This document shows positions 47,564-59,600 of a stretch of DNA of 64,000 nucleotides, in pieces. This DNA is from Citrus sinensis (lineage: Eukaryota; Streptophyta; Magnoliopsida; Sapindales; Rutaceae), in the NCBI RefSeq assembly GCF_022201045.2, contig NC_068561.1, positions 23,628,501 through 23,692,500 on the forward strand, in the 5' to 3' direction. Numbering within the stretch: the first letter of the stretch is position 1; each line of letters opens with the position of its first letter. The notes beneath the pieces were generated by a model. It was not told the origin of the DNA. It did not search any database and was given only the letters and a program-made list of their open reading frames with translations. A program made the position numbers and the translations under genes.

Positions 47564-49011
47564 GGTAATATCTGCTTCTGCTAAAGAGCATTTTTGCGTA
47601 GCACTTGACAAATTACGTTGTATTGAAATTGAATTTATAGATATTTATGCTCATAAAAATTTTAAAAAAGTGCTTGCAGTTAAGGGTTATGCTACAGAAA
47701 GCTTTAAGTAGGCATGCTTGTTCTAGATTCTGATAAAATATAATAATGCAAGTAAATTAATAGAAACAATGCAATGGCAACTTTTAAGCATCTCTCTCTC
47801 TCTCTCTCTCTCTCGGGTGAGAAATATAAGGTTGTAAAATAGCTTTTGATGAGACTCTGAGTCAGCAACTTCTTCTGTCAACTTTGTTTTACAACTAAGG
47901 TAGTGTGGTTGGTAACATGGTAACAAAATAATAGGCAGATGCAATTGTCCTGCATGAAAGTTGAGATATTGCTGTGGATTAGCAGTTGCACAGCAAACAC
48001 CATTAAATGATATTCACTTAAACTTTAAATGTTCATCATAAAATAGAAACTTTCATAGAATCTGTGTAGTGAATCATATATATAATTTCTCTAGCTTTTC
48101 TCTTTTCAGGTTCGAAGACGCGGGTGGTTCCATTTTCATTTTTATATTGTAGAGAGCAGCAGTAGGTTCTTTGTGTCTCTGTATTCTTTGCCTATGACGG
48201 GGTAAATTTCTTCAAAGCTGCTTCTATACAGCATCGCCACCAGATTCATTATACTGAGGGTGTCCTTGCTGCACCAACTTAATGACTTCATTCTTTTGAA
48301 CCCTTCCGGGTGGGGTTTCCAATTGTATTTTGTGATCATTTTGTATAGGAAAGTAATACTGATTGTATACAATTGACATCAATAGTGCTTTAATTCGTAG
48401 TACGGTGATGAAGGCATTCTTATTAGACACCTTGATTATGTAAAGATATCCGAGTGTTTAGGAGAGATATATATGTTTGGTTGCTCTTGCTCAAATTCAT
48501 TTTGAACAGTTTCATTTGCTTATTTAATTTCTTTTATATTCATTCAATTTTTTTTTTCCTTTTTGGATTCAGTAAAAATATTCCTTTATTTAGCGATTAT
48601 CTTTTCTAGTAGAAAAAAACAGCGTCTTGAGATTATATAATGCCAATATTTCTCACATTCTCTTTCTCTTTCTATTTTTATTTTTATTTCTGGTTCCTCC
48701 GCTTGATAGTTGCTTAATTATTGGCGTTTTACTACGGCAAGAAACTAAATAACCAAGAAGCCAAAAGTATTTATTACCTACCATTAGCTTCTAAACACAA
48801 ATCAATTCGAAGCTCTTTCCGTTTTGATGAGCTTGCACTCTCATTAGGAGCCCATTATAAAAATGCATAATATGATGTGGAAAGTGAGAATGGGAGTGTA
48901 AAGGAGAGGTCTGATCGAAGTCTTGGTGAAAATCTTATGGAAGCTGGAGAAGAGGAGGTACCTCGGTGGTGATGACGCCGATGAGGTTCAAGCAGCAAGG
49001 AAGAAGATTAT
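47564..49011. other. 3' UTR and spacer with CT microsatellite
   Basis: 47564-48200 is probably the M50B-like gene's 3' UTR, perhaps with a retained or 3'-UTR intron. A CT microsatellite lies at 47790-47814. From 48500 the DNA is AT-rich. About 48880-49007 is GC-richer with a coding-like look but no frame of useful length. Confidence 0.45.
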
Positions 49012-49288
49012 GAGTGCGTTTGGGATTGTGGGTGGACAGCTGTAATTTAAAAGCTTCAGCACTAAAGTTGTTGGTAAACAATAACTGCTGTAACTTAGAA
49101 GCTATATTAATATGATTTTTCACTTGTATGATGAAAATTTTATTATCTCTTTATAATTTAGTCAAAATTATTACTTTAAATTTATATTTAGTATATATAT
49201 TATTAACTTTTATTTTATAATTATAGATTTTTTTTCACAACAGTTGTAGTTTAAAAATTACGGTATCTCAATTCCAAACACACCTTAT
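49008..49288. mobile_element. Tourist/PIF-Harbinger-like MITE
   Basis: The element is about 49012-49284. Ends are GAGTGCGTTTGGGATTGTGG and, inverted, GGTGTGTTTGGAATTGAG, flanked by TTAT on both sides (probably a TTA duplication plus one base). ACAGCTGTAATTTAAAAGCT inside the left end matches the copy at 6250. The interior is AT-rich. Confidence 0.75.
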
Positions 49289-50042
49289 AATAGAGTGTCA
49301 AAAAGTTCTTATTTAAGAAAAAGAAATGCGTGGATTAATTATATATATGCCTCTGTCTCTTGTTGTAATTTTCATTAAGGTTAAAACTGTAACTTCATAG
49401 TTATCGGGATTTTTTAGACACTATTGAATTTTCTTTCGATAACAACCAAGCCCGAAAATCTACTTACTGCGATACAAGAGAGTAAAAGAGGCGACCCAAC
49501 CTGTCAATGTTTTTCACATTGAAAGTTGGTCAGATTTTCTTTCTTACAATTACGGATTGAGTAATAGAGCGGGCGTGCGATTTTGCTGGCTTTATAGCGG
49601 AGTTATTAGATGCTCTTGGCTCTTTAGTCTTTACCAAAAGGTGTGTCAGTAAAGAAATGATCGTTGTCCTTTTTATGTACATACTTTCAAATATGACTAA
49701 AATGGTAAATGTGAAAGACGGATTCTACGAGGAGTTCGAGGGTGCCGCAAACTGTCAACAGCGCTACTCTTTTTAGATTTCCGCATCTGCCGACAGAGTA
49801 TTTGGCGCTGGGAAATGGTGGCTCCCATTCCCAATGTAAAATTTGTCTCCCTCCAGTAAATTACCAAAGAAAAATAAATTAGAAGATTACACGGATCGAT
49901 TTCCAAAATTCGATTTAATTTATAAATTAGATTCAAAAGATTAGCCAGAGACAACAAAATAACGAAAAAGTGTGTTCTCATATTTACCGATTTGCAGCAT
50001 CCTGGCTTTAATTCATTATCATAAAATGATTCAAACATATCA
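49285..50042. other. Spacer and ELP5 3' UTR
   Basis: No gene was recognised. The part next to 50043 should be the 3' UTR of the minus-strand Elongator gene. Confidence 0.5.
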
Positions 50043-53000
50043 TTATATATCCAAATCATCATCCGGGTCCTCATCTGAATCTGGCATCTCATCATCCGAA
50101 TCACGAAAATATATTATTTGACCTTTGCCACTGTCCTCATCAGGTTGCAATTTGCCAGTTGAGACAAGTGCTTCCTCTTTGTTCTCACCCAGAGATCTTC
50201 GACCATCATAAATTTGTATAGGTTTACCATTTCCTGAAGCATTAATATTGTAGAAAATAAAAATTTCTAATATACAAAAGTCAAGTAAAGATATCACAAA
50301 AAATAAAGTTGAAAGCATTTTTTTATAATTATAAAAATGAAAATATTGTTTAACTAAGAACTGAAATAAAATCATATTCCCATCTCTATTCAGTGTTCTA
50401 ATACCTTGGTGCTCAAAAGGAAGCACAACCTTAGCCCTTTCGTTTCGCTCCTCCTCTGACAGTTGTAGATTAAACTGCACCTGTTGAACGATACCGCTGC
50501 ACAAGTAAATATCACAATAATAATAATAATAATAATAATGAAACAAAGATATTAACTCTTTTGCTGCTAACATGTACATGCTTGAAGCTGTTTAGGATTA
50601 GTAAATGCATTTGCAAGTGCGTGCACATACAAGCACAATTTTTTTTTAATTTTTAATTTTTTGGCTCTTCTTCTGATGTATATATCTCGAACCATTCTTC
50701 TGTTAACCAATACCATATGGGGAAAGTTTATGTTGTACACACAAAAGTGACTGAGAAGGAGAAAAAGAGATGTCCAAGAGATCCACTAGAATCAAGATAA
50801 AACTATAATACTGACCTTTGGCAAAAGGCGTTGATTAATTATTTCATCTTCAGACAAAACTGGTGTAAATTTGATGCCTGCCAGCTCAACAAGTATTTCT
50901 TCACACTAGCAATGGAGTAAAATAAATATAACTTGATTTTCTGTATAATAGATCAGCACATTCTCCACAAAAGTAGAAAAACATAGATATTACCATAACT
51001 CGAACTCGTCCATTTCTTCGCTTAAACCGAACATGAAACTTTCCTTTCCTAAAGTTCTGTTCAAGCATAGAGAGGTTTTCCAAATCAACTCTCTGTCCAA
51101 ATGCAGCTTGATTGAATGGTTCAACACTAGCGACCATTGAGGACAAATACTCAAGAACAGAGGTGAACTTGATTTCATGAAGGTCCGAATGTAACAACCA
51201 AAAGATACTAGAAACTTGATCTGCAGCCATAGAACAATGGAGAAACTATGGCATCAAAAGCAAGCACGCAGCACATAAACCTAAAACTTTCAGAAATTCC
51301 TATACAACTGACAATTTTAACAGTCAAACACCAAAGGTATATATCAGGTCTACAAATAGGTTTTAATCAATTTAAAGGATAAAATACAGTTAGTGGTTTT
51401 TCACAAGAAGGAAATAGTAATGCAGCATCAACCAAAAAAAAAAAAAAGGCTCATCCGTAGAATAATAACTACAGGCTAGACTAACAATTAGATTGTATAA
51501 TAAAAAGAGAGCTTTAGAAAAGAGGTAAATCATGCATATACCGTGGCTACGGAGGTTGCTTAAAATGCCTGCAACGGATGAGATAGATGCATGTCTAACC
51601 ATTTCGCTCACCTAATAATTGTGAAGAGCCCATCAGAAGTAAATAAGAGAGAAATAATTTGGAAGGAAAAGCCAGAAACTAGCAGCATTAACAAACATAT
51701 ATCAAATAGCACTTTTCATCACCTTCATTTTAAATTTCTAAAGTATTTCTTTACCAAACTGAAAATCCCTTAAAAGAAAAAAGTTAAGGGCAATAACATT
51801 TTCCTACTCCTACAAAAAATTCGAAGGAAAAATCATCTAGCAACTTTTACCAGGCAATAGTATAAACCACAGCTGAGAAATCTCCATAGCCAATATGGAA
51901 ACTCTAAAACTAATTGCATGAAGGATCAGAATATCATAAAAAGATAAACATGTCAGAGATAGTGTGTGAGGAATGAGCTCGTAATTAGTTATCCATTTCA
52001 TTCCAATATGACTTCCATTATCACCAAAACAGGCTTTTGCAAAACTTAAATGAATATTTTAAAATGAAATTAATTATAAAGAAAGGAAAGCACAGATTCA
52101 AGAATAAACACACTAATACGATCATTAATTTTAACAAAGAAAAAATAACGAAATTTCAACCTTAAAATAAAAAATAAAAAATCTGTTCTAGGTTGAGATA
52201 CTCACTGCAGTAAAGAAGGATTCATTCTCACATTATAGTAAATAGTATACATAATACTTAGAATTTCAAACAAATATTGCCTAGTCTAAAAAATACTTTT
52301 CACTGCATTAAACATGACCCATGAGACACTAATCCTCTCACTGGCTGGGGAATAAAAGTAATGAATAACAATCAAAGAGACTGTCACTTCTTCCACTTCA
52401 CATGTTACCATGCCATGCTTGTCCAAAATAAGACAAAAGAGTACTCCAGAAGTGCTCTTTAACAGCTTGTGAGTTGCCCAAATGTTTAGTTTGAGCATCA
52501 TGGTTGCACCTAAAATGCAAAGTCTCACAGGCCCATAAATCTCATAAGATCTTTACTTTGCTTCTGATATGTCTCATAATTTTCAATTGAGACCCTACGC
52601 ATCTTTCCTCTGGCTGAGCCTACTTTCACATTGTTTTTTTTTTTTTTTTTTTTTTTTGTACTAGACAGGAAGTTTCCTGGCACCACCTCAGGAAAGGGAA
52701 GGGCTCCTTTTCTGAAGGTTTCAAACTGCAATTCCAAACTTTTCAATCACCGGGAAGGTTCCACCAGAAGAATATAAAACTTCTCAACAATGGATTCACT
52801 TTAAATCCGAACTTCTGAACTACATCCTAGGCAAAAGACAGTAGATGCAACTAAATGTCCAAAGCAACATCTGTCATGAAACACAAATCAAAACACTCTA
52901 GTGAGCTTCCTCGAAGCTCATCAGAATTAACAGGAGAGTTGTTACCTACTCGATACACTGTTAAAAACAATTACAATTGCAACTCTTACAAGATTTTAAC

Positions 53001-54013
53001 ATTTATTGCATATAGAATTACCAAGTCAATGGCAATAGAGAAGCGATCTTTCCCTTGTCCAATCAATCCTACAAGCAAAAGCAAACATCCAAAAGATGCT
53101 CGTGAGAACCTAATTATCTTCATCATCAAGTATTCAAGATGGCTTTCATTTTAATAGAGAGAGCTGCTCTGAACAGAAGATTTTTCCTATTTTCCGTAGG
53201 TAAGGCAACCAAAGTGACCTTTAAACAAACAAACAAAAGAAAAAAAAATGAAAATTTACCTTTACCCTGTTCAATAATCAAAGAGTACAACTTATCCAAA
53301 TTTCTCACATCCTGACAAAAACTAGACAAAGATGAAGCTTCCTGTGAGATGTCCTTGTCGATAAGCCGATTTTTCCAGCCAAGTGGATCCGTATAACAAT
53401 CCAATATGTGAATCCTGTAAACCAAAAGCCATTCACAATCCCCCACAACATTGTTATTAATATGGAAACTAAATGCAATACACTACCGAGTATCAAACAC
53501 ACCTTCTACATTTAAGTGCTAACAGTAATGAAGTCCACAGAAACCAATTTATAAATCAACACCAACGCGTTCTTTTTTCACGGTAATTAAAAAATGACAA
53601 ACAAGTTGGCCTTCGGGCAGGTATTATTCAAGTGAAAATAGTATAATTCACCAATCATGAGATGAAGCTATATCAATTCCTCTTCTCTTCAACAAATCCA
53701 CATAAAACGATGGGCTCCGAGAATACGCAACAACAACGAGGCCTCTGCATATTGACAAATATAGGAAGAACATAAATTAGGAAAGCTTGATTAATATAAA
53801 AAGACAAATAAAATTGATCATTGTAAGTAGGGAGAATTAAAATTACCTCGACTGAGATTTTCCCGCCAAAATGTGGTTAGAGAGCTGGGTAAGCACGTAA
53901 TTAAATACATCGAAACCGAAGGGTGAAGCTTTGGAGTCTTTGATGGTGAGGGCAGGTGCGTGTTCTCCTTCTAAGCCTCCGTCTCGAAGTGTTCTGCAGA
54001 TAGTGTCAGCCAT
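50043..54013 (-). CDS. ELP5: Elongator complex subunit 5
   Basis: Elongator (ELP1-6) adds the 5-carbonylmethyl group to wobble uridines of tRNAs; ELP5 belongs to the RecA-like ELP4-5-6 hexamer. Nine exons (53847-54013, 53652-53744, 53260-53414, 53022-53068, 51542-51611, 50994-51220, 50816-50905, 50405-50480, 50043-50233) give 371 residues with agreeing phases. Recognised segments are [20 protein letters not shown] at the start, [61 protein letters not shown] and the acidic tail [21 protein letters not shown] 47-nt exon (53022-53068, coding [15 protein letters not shown]) is needed to keep the frame. Intron 4 is 1.4 kb with a poly-T run near 52630-52660. The fold keeps no Walker A motif, as usual for this subunit. 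Confidence 0.93.
50518..50539. repeat. ATA/AAT microsatellite in ELP5 intron 7-8 region
   Basis: A short run of TAA units lies just upstream (minus strand) of exon 8 of ELP5. Confidence 0.85.
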
Positions 54014-55038
54014 TGTTGGTGCCTACTGCCTTCGCCACTGACAGTGACCAAAGCAAAAACCCTAGTTTGGTAATAATTTGGGGATTTTGCAATGAAGGGC
54101 CACGGAAAAATTTCAAAATATTCCCTTTACTTTTCAAATATGAAACATGGATCCATTAATTTATCACTTGTTTAAAATTTCAGTAATGTTATGCCAACAT
54201 CTATCCAAAATTTGAATCTCAATTGTAGCCGCGGCAGAGTATGAGTAGCACCGCAAGTAAAATTTTGATACCGCTTGTAAAACTTTGATGAAATTTATTC
54301 TTATAAATACACAAATAAATATTTAAATTTATTTACTATCAATTACGAGAATATATTGGGTCTTATTTAATATTGATGTTGAAAAATTATATTTTAAAAA
54401 ATAAAAAAAATAAAAAAATATGATAAACACTAATTATTGTGATTTAAAAATTAAATTAATTTGATCTCACACTTATCTTTTACTAATTTTATCGAAATAT
54501 TACTTAAAAGTTATATGTATTATTTATTATTAATTTTTATTTTATAATTATAATTTTTTTATAATAATTGTGATTTAAAAACTAAACTATAACACAAAGC
54601 CTCTACACAAGGCCCAACTAATGGCCCAAAAGATTGTTGGCCGACAGCTGGTGAAAAAGCTGGCCCATAAAAGCGTCGGCCGCTTGGTGAAAAAAATATG
54701 ATTTTACCAAATATTTATAAATAAAAAAAAGCCGAATAATATTTTGTGAAAGCAGGAGGGAGGTTGTCTTTGGACGCACCCAACTTTCATGTGTAGAAAC
54801 TAGAAACTAGAAAGTGCCAAATTGCATGGGCTACAATTGCGCAACGTGGGAGTGGCCACGCCCTGCGACCGCGAGTGGGCCCTTCACGTGCACATTAATA
54901 TTAACTAATTCCTGAAAAAATAATAACTGCAAGCTTTCCAGTTTATTAGCTTTTAAATTTTAATTAATAAAAGAATTAACTCAAAACAAAGTCAAATATT
55001 TATTAATCAAGAAGCCCGCGTATGCATATACACCCCAA
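54014..55038. other. ELP5 promoter and spacer
   Basis: A telo-box-like AAACCCTAG lies at about 54058-54066, some 45 bp upstream of the ELP5 start, as is usual for plant translation-related genes. About 54340-54600 is AT-rich and resembles the interior of the Tourist-like MITEs (AATTGTGATTTAAAAACTAAA near its right end), perhaps an old copy. No coding frame was seen. Confidence 0.45.
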
Positions 55039-55383
55039 TTAATACAACAAAATTCCATGATACCGCCACGTGCAGTGACCATTAGAAACTTCTTTTTGCC
55101 AGGTCGTGATGTTGACAGCGGGCCTTCGGTCCACGTGATGAACGGTGATGGGACCCATAAAAAGTAACTGCCCAGACTCCAACTTACGCAAAAATGTTAT
55201 CACGTTAACAGACGATCCCCGCGGCTCCACCGAGTCACCGACCGACCAAAGCCTACTAAAATCAAAATCATTAACGACCAAAAATCGTTGCCATACGGCG
55301 TTACCTTGTACGGGGTGCGAGAAATCCAACGAGCTGTGTTTTGTAGGATCCTCGGCGAGCACGAAATGATAATCCCGATCCAT
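55039..55383 (-). CDS. Unrecognised 114-residue intronless protein
   Basis: A single frame from ATG to TAA. Its base composition is far GC-richer than the DNA around it, and both the clear start and the codon use look coding. It begins MDRDYHFVLAEDPTKHSSLD, has five Trp/His-rich patches and ends TWRYHGILLY. There is no signal peptide, membrane segment or known motif that I can name. It may be a small soluble plant protein or a fragment of a larger one; no extra exons were evident. Both flanks are AT-rich spacer. I give no function. Confidence 0.55.
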   Translation of the reverse strand: MDRDYHFVLAEDPTKHSSLDFSHPVQGNAVWQRFLVVNDFDFSRLWSVGDSVEPRGSSVNVITFLRKLESGQLLFMGPITVHHVDRRPAVNITTWQKEVSNGHCTWRYHGILLY

Positions 55384-56605
55384 ATTCCGTCATCTAACGT
55401 GTCCGTCTCTATCTCCGGTCTCTATTTTTTGGTAAAAGTCTTGAAATTTGAAAATGATCTCCATTAATGACTTTGGACCAATTTTTTTTTTTTAATATAT
55501 TACAATTAGAACTTTCCTTTTACCTAACCAAATATCAATATTTAAAAAAAAAAACACAAACACTAATAATTTTAATTACTATTTAAATTAGTAACAATAA
55601 AAATTAAAAAGTGGAAGATATAAAATAAAAAAATTGCAAAATCTAGTTGAATTTGGTATTATGTAGTTTGAAGTTAATTGTGAAATTTGATTTTTTTTCC
55701 TTTTTAATTAAGACATGAAATCTGATAAGAGTATTTACATGTCAATATATTTTAATAGACGCTTGATTAATTAGATCACGCAAAAAATATGATAGACTAA
55801 TTTATCTTGAAACTAACAAGTGAATCAAATAAATGCAAACTGCATTGATTTTTTTCCCCTTGTTTTAAAGAATACAAGAATTATAAACTATATATTTTCC
55901 ACGTATATTAGAGGATTCAAACTATGGACTCTTTTACCACCCAATATATTTTATAATTTGAGTCCACCGACTCCCAAATTACTCTTATGAAAGGTGGTAT
56001 CAGATACTAATTTATCATCTTTCCTTTTTTGAAAAAAAAAAATTTAGAATGCTAAAACAAATTCTCATAAGCTTAAAATCCAGTTAAATTTGGAAGGATA
56101 TCTGCATGAATCTAAACAAACCTCATTGGAATGGAAATAAATTAATTTCAAAAATTGCTAAAATTCCCATAAAAGTAAAAGAAAATAATTATAATTAAAG
56201 CAAGAAAATTAAATTAATTTCAAAATTTGATAAAATTCCCCGTAAAAGTAAAAGAAAAAAATTTAATTAAAGCAAGAAAATAATAAATAAAGTCAGAAGT
56301 TCCTTTCCGTGCCAAACAAGTGAAAAAAAATTAAAATAGAAAAAATAGGAAGATGAGAAAGAAAGGAAAGAAAAAGAAAAGAAAAAGGAAACTGTAAAGT
56401 GCGTCAGAGTCATAATAAGCATAGCCCACTTCGTCTTCACTCAATCTCTCGAATCTCTCTCTTTCAACACGCTGTTTCCCTCTCTCTTGTTACCCTTTCA
56501 AACTCTTTAAAAACCAGCAATGCCACCCCATTCTAGCCATTACCCATTTCCCCATACACTCTTTTAGGACTGCCCGTCTGCTCATTTCTTCGAAAACTCA
56601 GTACC
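55384..56605. other. Spacer and phosphomannose isomerase leader
   Basis: AT-rich DNA, with two near-copies of a ~45 bp segment (AATTAATTTCAAAA...AAAGCAAGAAAAT) at about 56148-56210 and 56211-56282. The last ~180 bp are CT-rich 5' UTR for the plus-strand gene, with a possible TATA-like TTTAAAAA at about 56507. Confidence 0.5.
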
Positions 56606-59600
56606 ATGGACGCTGATTCGAAGGCTGCAAGGAGGCTGACGTGTTCCGTCCAGAAATACGATTGGGGCCGAACCGGTGCTGACTCCCTCGTTTCCAAGCT
56701 GTACGGGTTGAACTCTGGGAAGAGGACTGATATCGACAAGCCTTATGCCGAGTTCTGGATGGGAACTCACGAGTCTGGGCCCTCGTTTCTGGCGAAGAAG
56801 GGCGGTGCTGGTGGCGTTGCTGGCGCAGTAGTAAACGGGTCGTCGGCGAATGGTGGGTGTGGTGAGATTGTCAGTTTGAAATCATGGATATTGAAGAATC
56901 CTAGTGTGCTTGGTGATAAGGTTTTACACCGTTGGGGCTGTGATCTCCCTTTCTTGTTCAAGGTTTGTTTTCTTTTCATGTTTTTGCTGCCATATTTTTG
57001 TTTATTATTATTTTTTTTAATGTGGGTATCTGCGTTTTTCCAAAAGGGAGTAACTTTTTTCGGCTGATAATCAGAGTTAGTATGTGAAATGGCCATTAAA
57101 GCGAAAATTGATTAATTGGAATGGAGTCGCAAGTCTTGCCGCCTGGCAAAATGGTTTTTGCAAATTCAAATTTTCGTTTTTTATTATATTTTTAATGTGT
57201 GTGTGTGTGTGTTTTTTTTTAATTGAAATTGTGCTTTTGGCTACATATGAATGGACATTGGTGTGAGAACTGATTCATTTGAATAGTTCCTAAAATCATG
57301 CTACTTGGAAATTCTTGATGGGAATTCAGAAGTTGATTACTGTTGAACTGAATTAAAAATGAATTTGTAGAAGATGGTTGGTCATTGTTAATGGTAAAAA
57401 CTTATACCTGTTCAACAATGGTAAGTTGATTGGTAATGATCGTGTTTTCTGTTTGAAATTTTAGTAAAATTTACTATTGAGAAGTTGAGGCTTAGAATTA
57501 TAGAATGTTTATTGCCTACCTTATTGTTATTTTTTTGAAATTTTTGGGTTGGTATTATTTTATTTTTTCAATTATATCTTTCAAGAGAAAGTAGGTGTTT
57601 TGGGGGAATAATATGCCTTGTAATATATACATGTACTATGAATGTTAAGATGGGAATTGATTCATTAGAATGGATTCTTAACTCCTACAACTTGAGAATT
57701 CTTCATGGGAATTCAGAAACTAAATTGATCTGAAGTTTGGAATGGTGGATGGTCATTGTTGATGGTAAAACTTTATCCTGGTCAAAAAATGTTGGTTGGC
57801 TACTAGCATTTACATTTCAGTCTTAAATTTATTAAATTTTCTATTAGGAAGTTGAGAGAATATATACCAAGGGTTGTTCTTGCTTATCTGTGTGAATTAT
57901 TATTTTTAAAATTAAAAGAGAGAGAGAGAGAGAGAGCTAGAGAGATGATTTAGACTGGAGATGATTTTCTTTCTAATTTTCTATTCTAATCTCTTAGTTT
58001 ATACTAATGTCTTCATCAGTCTCTTTCCCATTTTTTTTTTTTGGGCCTTTGAATGCTTTTGGAGAGAATATATTCCTATTCTTATAATGTCCCATTATTC
58101 CCTCACTTTTCATGAGCCTGTGCATAATTATCTCAAAATACACCAAAAAGAAAAAGAAATCTTCATGATCTTGGAGATTCTTTAGTGATGTGCAAAAAGC
58201 TTCAAAGATCACATTGTTCTGTTAAAAACTATGATTGGGGCCAAGTGGGCCATGACCCACAGTTGCAACAGTGTTTAGTCGAAATTCTGGGAAAAGCCTT
58301 ATGCTGAGTGGATGGGCACTAATGACTTAGGACGGTTGGCTATGAGTTGGGTTAGAGTGAGAGTTTGATAAGTTGGGTTTGTTCTGTCTTCTTTAAAGTG
58401 GGGAATTTAAGATCGTATGTACTGATTTGTTTCTGTAACTGATTTTCCTTTTTTCAAATCAAATTCATGACTCCTAACTTTATGATTTCGTTTGGCAGCA
58501 GTGACTGATTTTCATTGTTTGGTATCGTCTTAGGTACTTTCAGTTGCGAAAGCATTGTCAATACAGGCTCATCCAGATAAGGAGTTGGCAAAGACACTGC
58601 ACAAATTACTGCCAAATGTATATAAGGATGACAATCACAAGCCTGAGATGGCCTTGGCAATAACAGAGTTCGAGGCCCTTTGTAGCTTTATCAGTCTTCA
58701 GGTATCATATCAGTTCTCCATCTCAAATAAATTGTTGTGATTGTAATTGGTTATTTTCAGAAGATGAATGTCACTATTTTTCCTGCTCAATATGATTCTG
58801 ATTGCTTTCCTTTGTATCTTGAATAATTTAACTTTTTTAATGTCATTTTGTCTTATATGTCTTGTTACCGAAATTTAACTTACAATCATACACTGAAAAC
58901 TTTTTTCTCAGTTTATTTTGCCAAGATCTTTAAAGATTCGCTGGTGTGATCACATCATGCCAGTTTTTTGGAAGAGAGCTCCTCAGAGCTGAACTGTTGT
59001 CCATATCCTCTCCCCAGATCAGGACATTTGCTTGCGTAGTTACTGGGAAACTGATGGTAGAACACTATAGTAAGGATTAGGATGGTCTTACTTAATCAAG
59101 GGAAAATAAAAAAGTAGAGAAAACTGAAAGGTTTGTGATTTAATTGTTCTTGAAACTTGACTATTGCTGTATCTGAGCTTCTGTGCAAACCATACAGGTT
59201 TCCTGAAACTTTTAATCTAGCTGGGAGGCCTAGGCTATTACACCTTTGTTGACTGATTTGATTCTAATGCCACCCATATGTTGTACCTAAAAGTTTGATG
59301 GGTTAACTACAATTTTATGATGGAATTCTTTTAATTCTTAATTGAGTTCCCACACTACAAAAAAGGGGTAATATTCCACCTCTCTCTTTTTCTTCTTATT
59401 CTTTGAAGATATATACACGTATTGGATGGTTTTGTGGAAAATAAGTTTTTACTTTCAGCTGATGTAAGTAGCATATGCTTACTGATGTTGATGATTCCAG
59501 GAGCTCAAGAGTGTGCTGCAAAACGTTCCTGAGATTGTGGAACTTGTTGGCAGCGAGGAAGCAAACCGAGTTTTGCATGTTGAAATGCAGGATGGGGAGG

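Noticed and set aside
52525-52746. Possible processed pseudogene or SINE in ELP5 intron 4 (A run on the minus strand)
   Set aside because: The A run is not preceded by a recognisable gene 3' end or polymerase III box, and no flanking duplication is visible.
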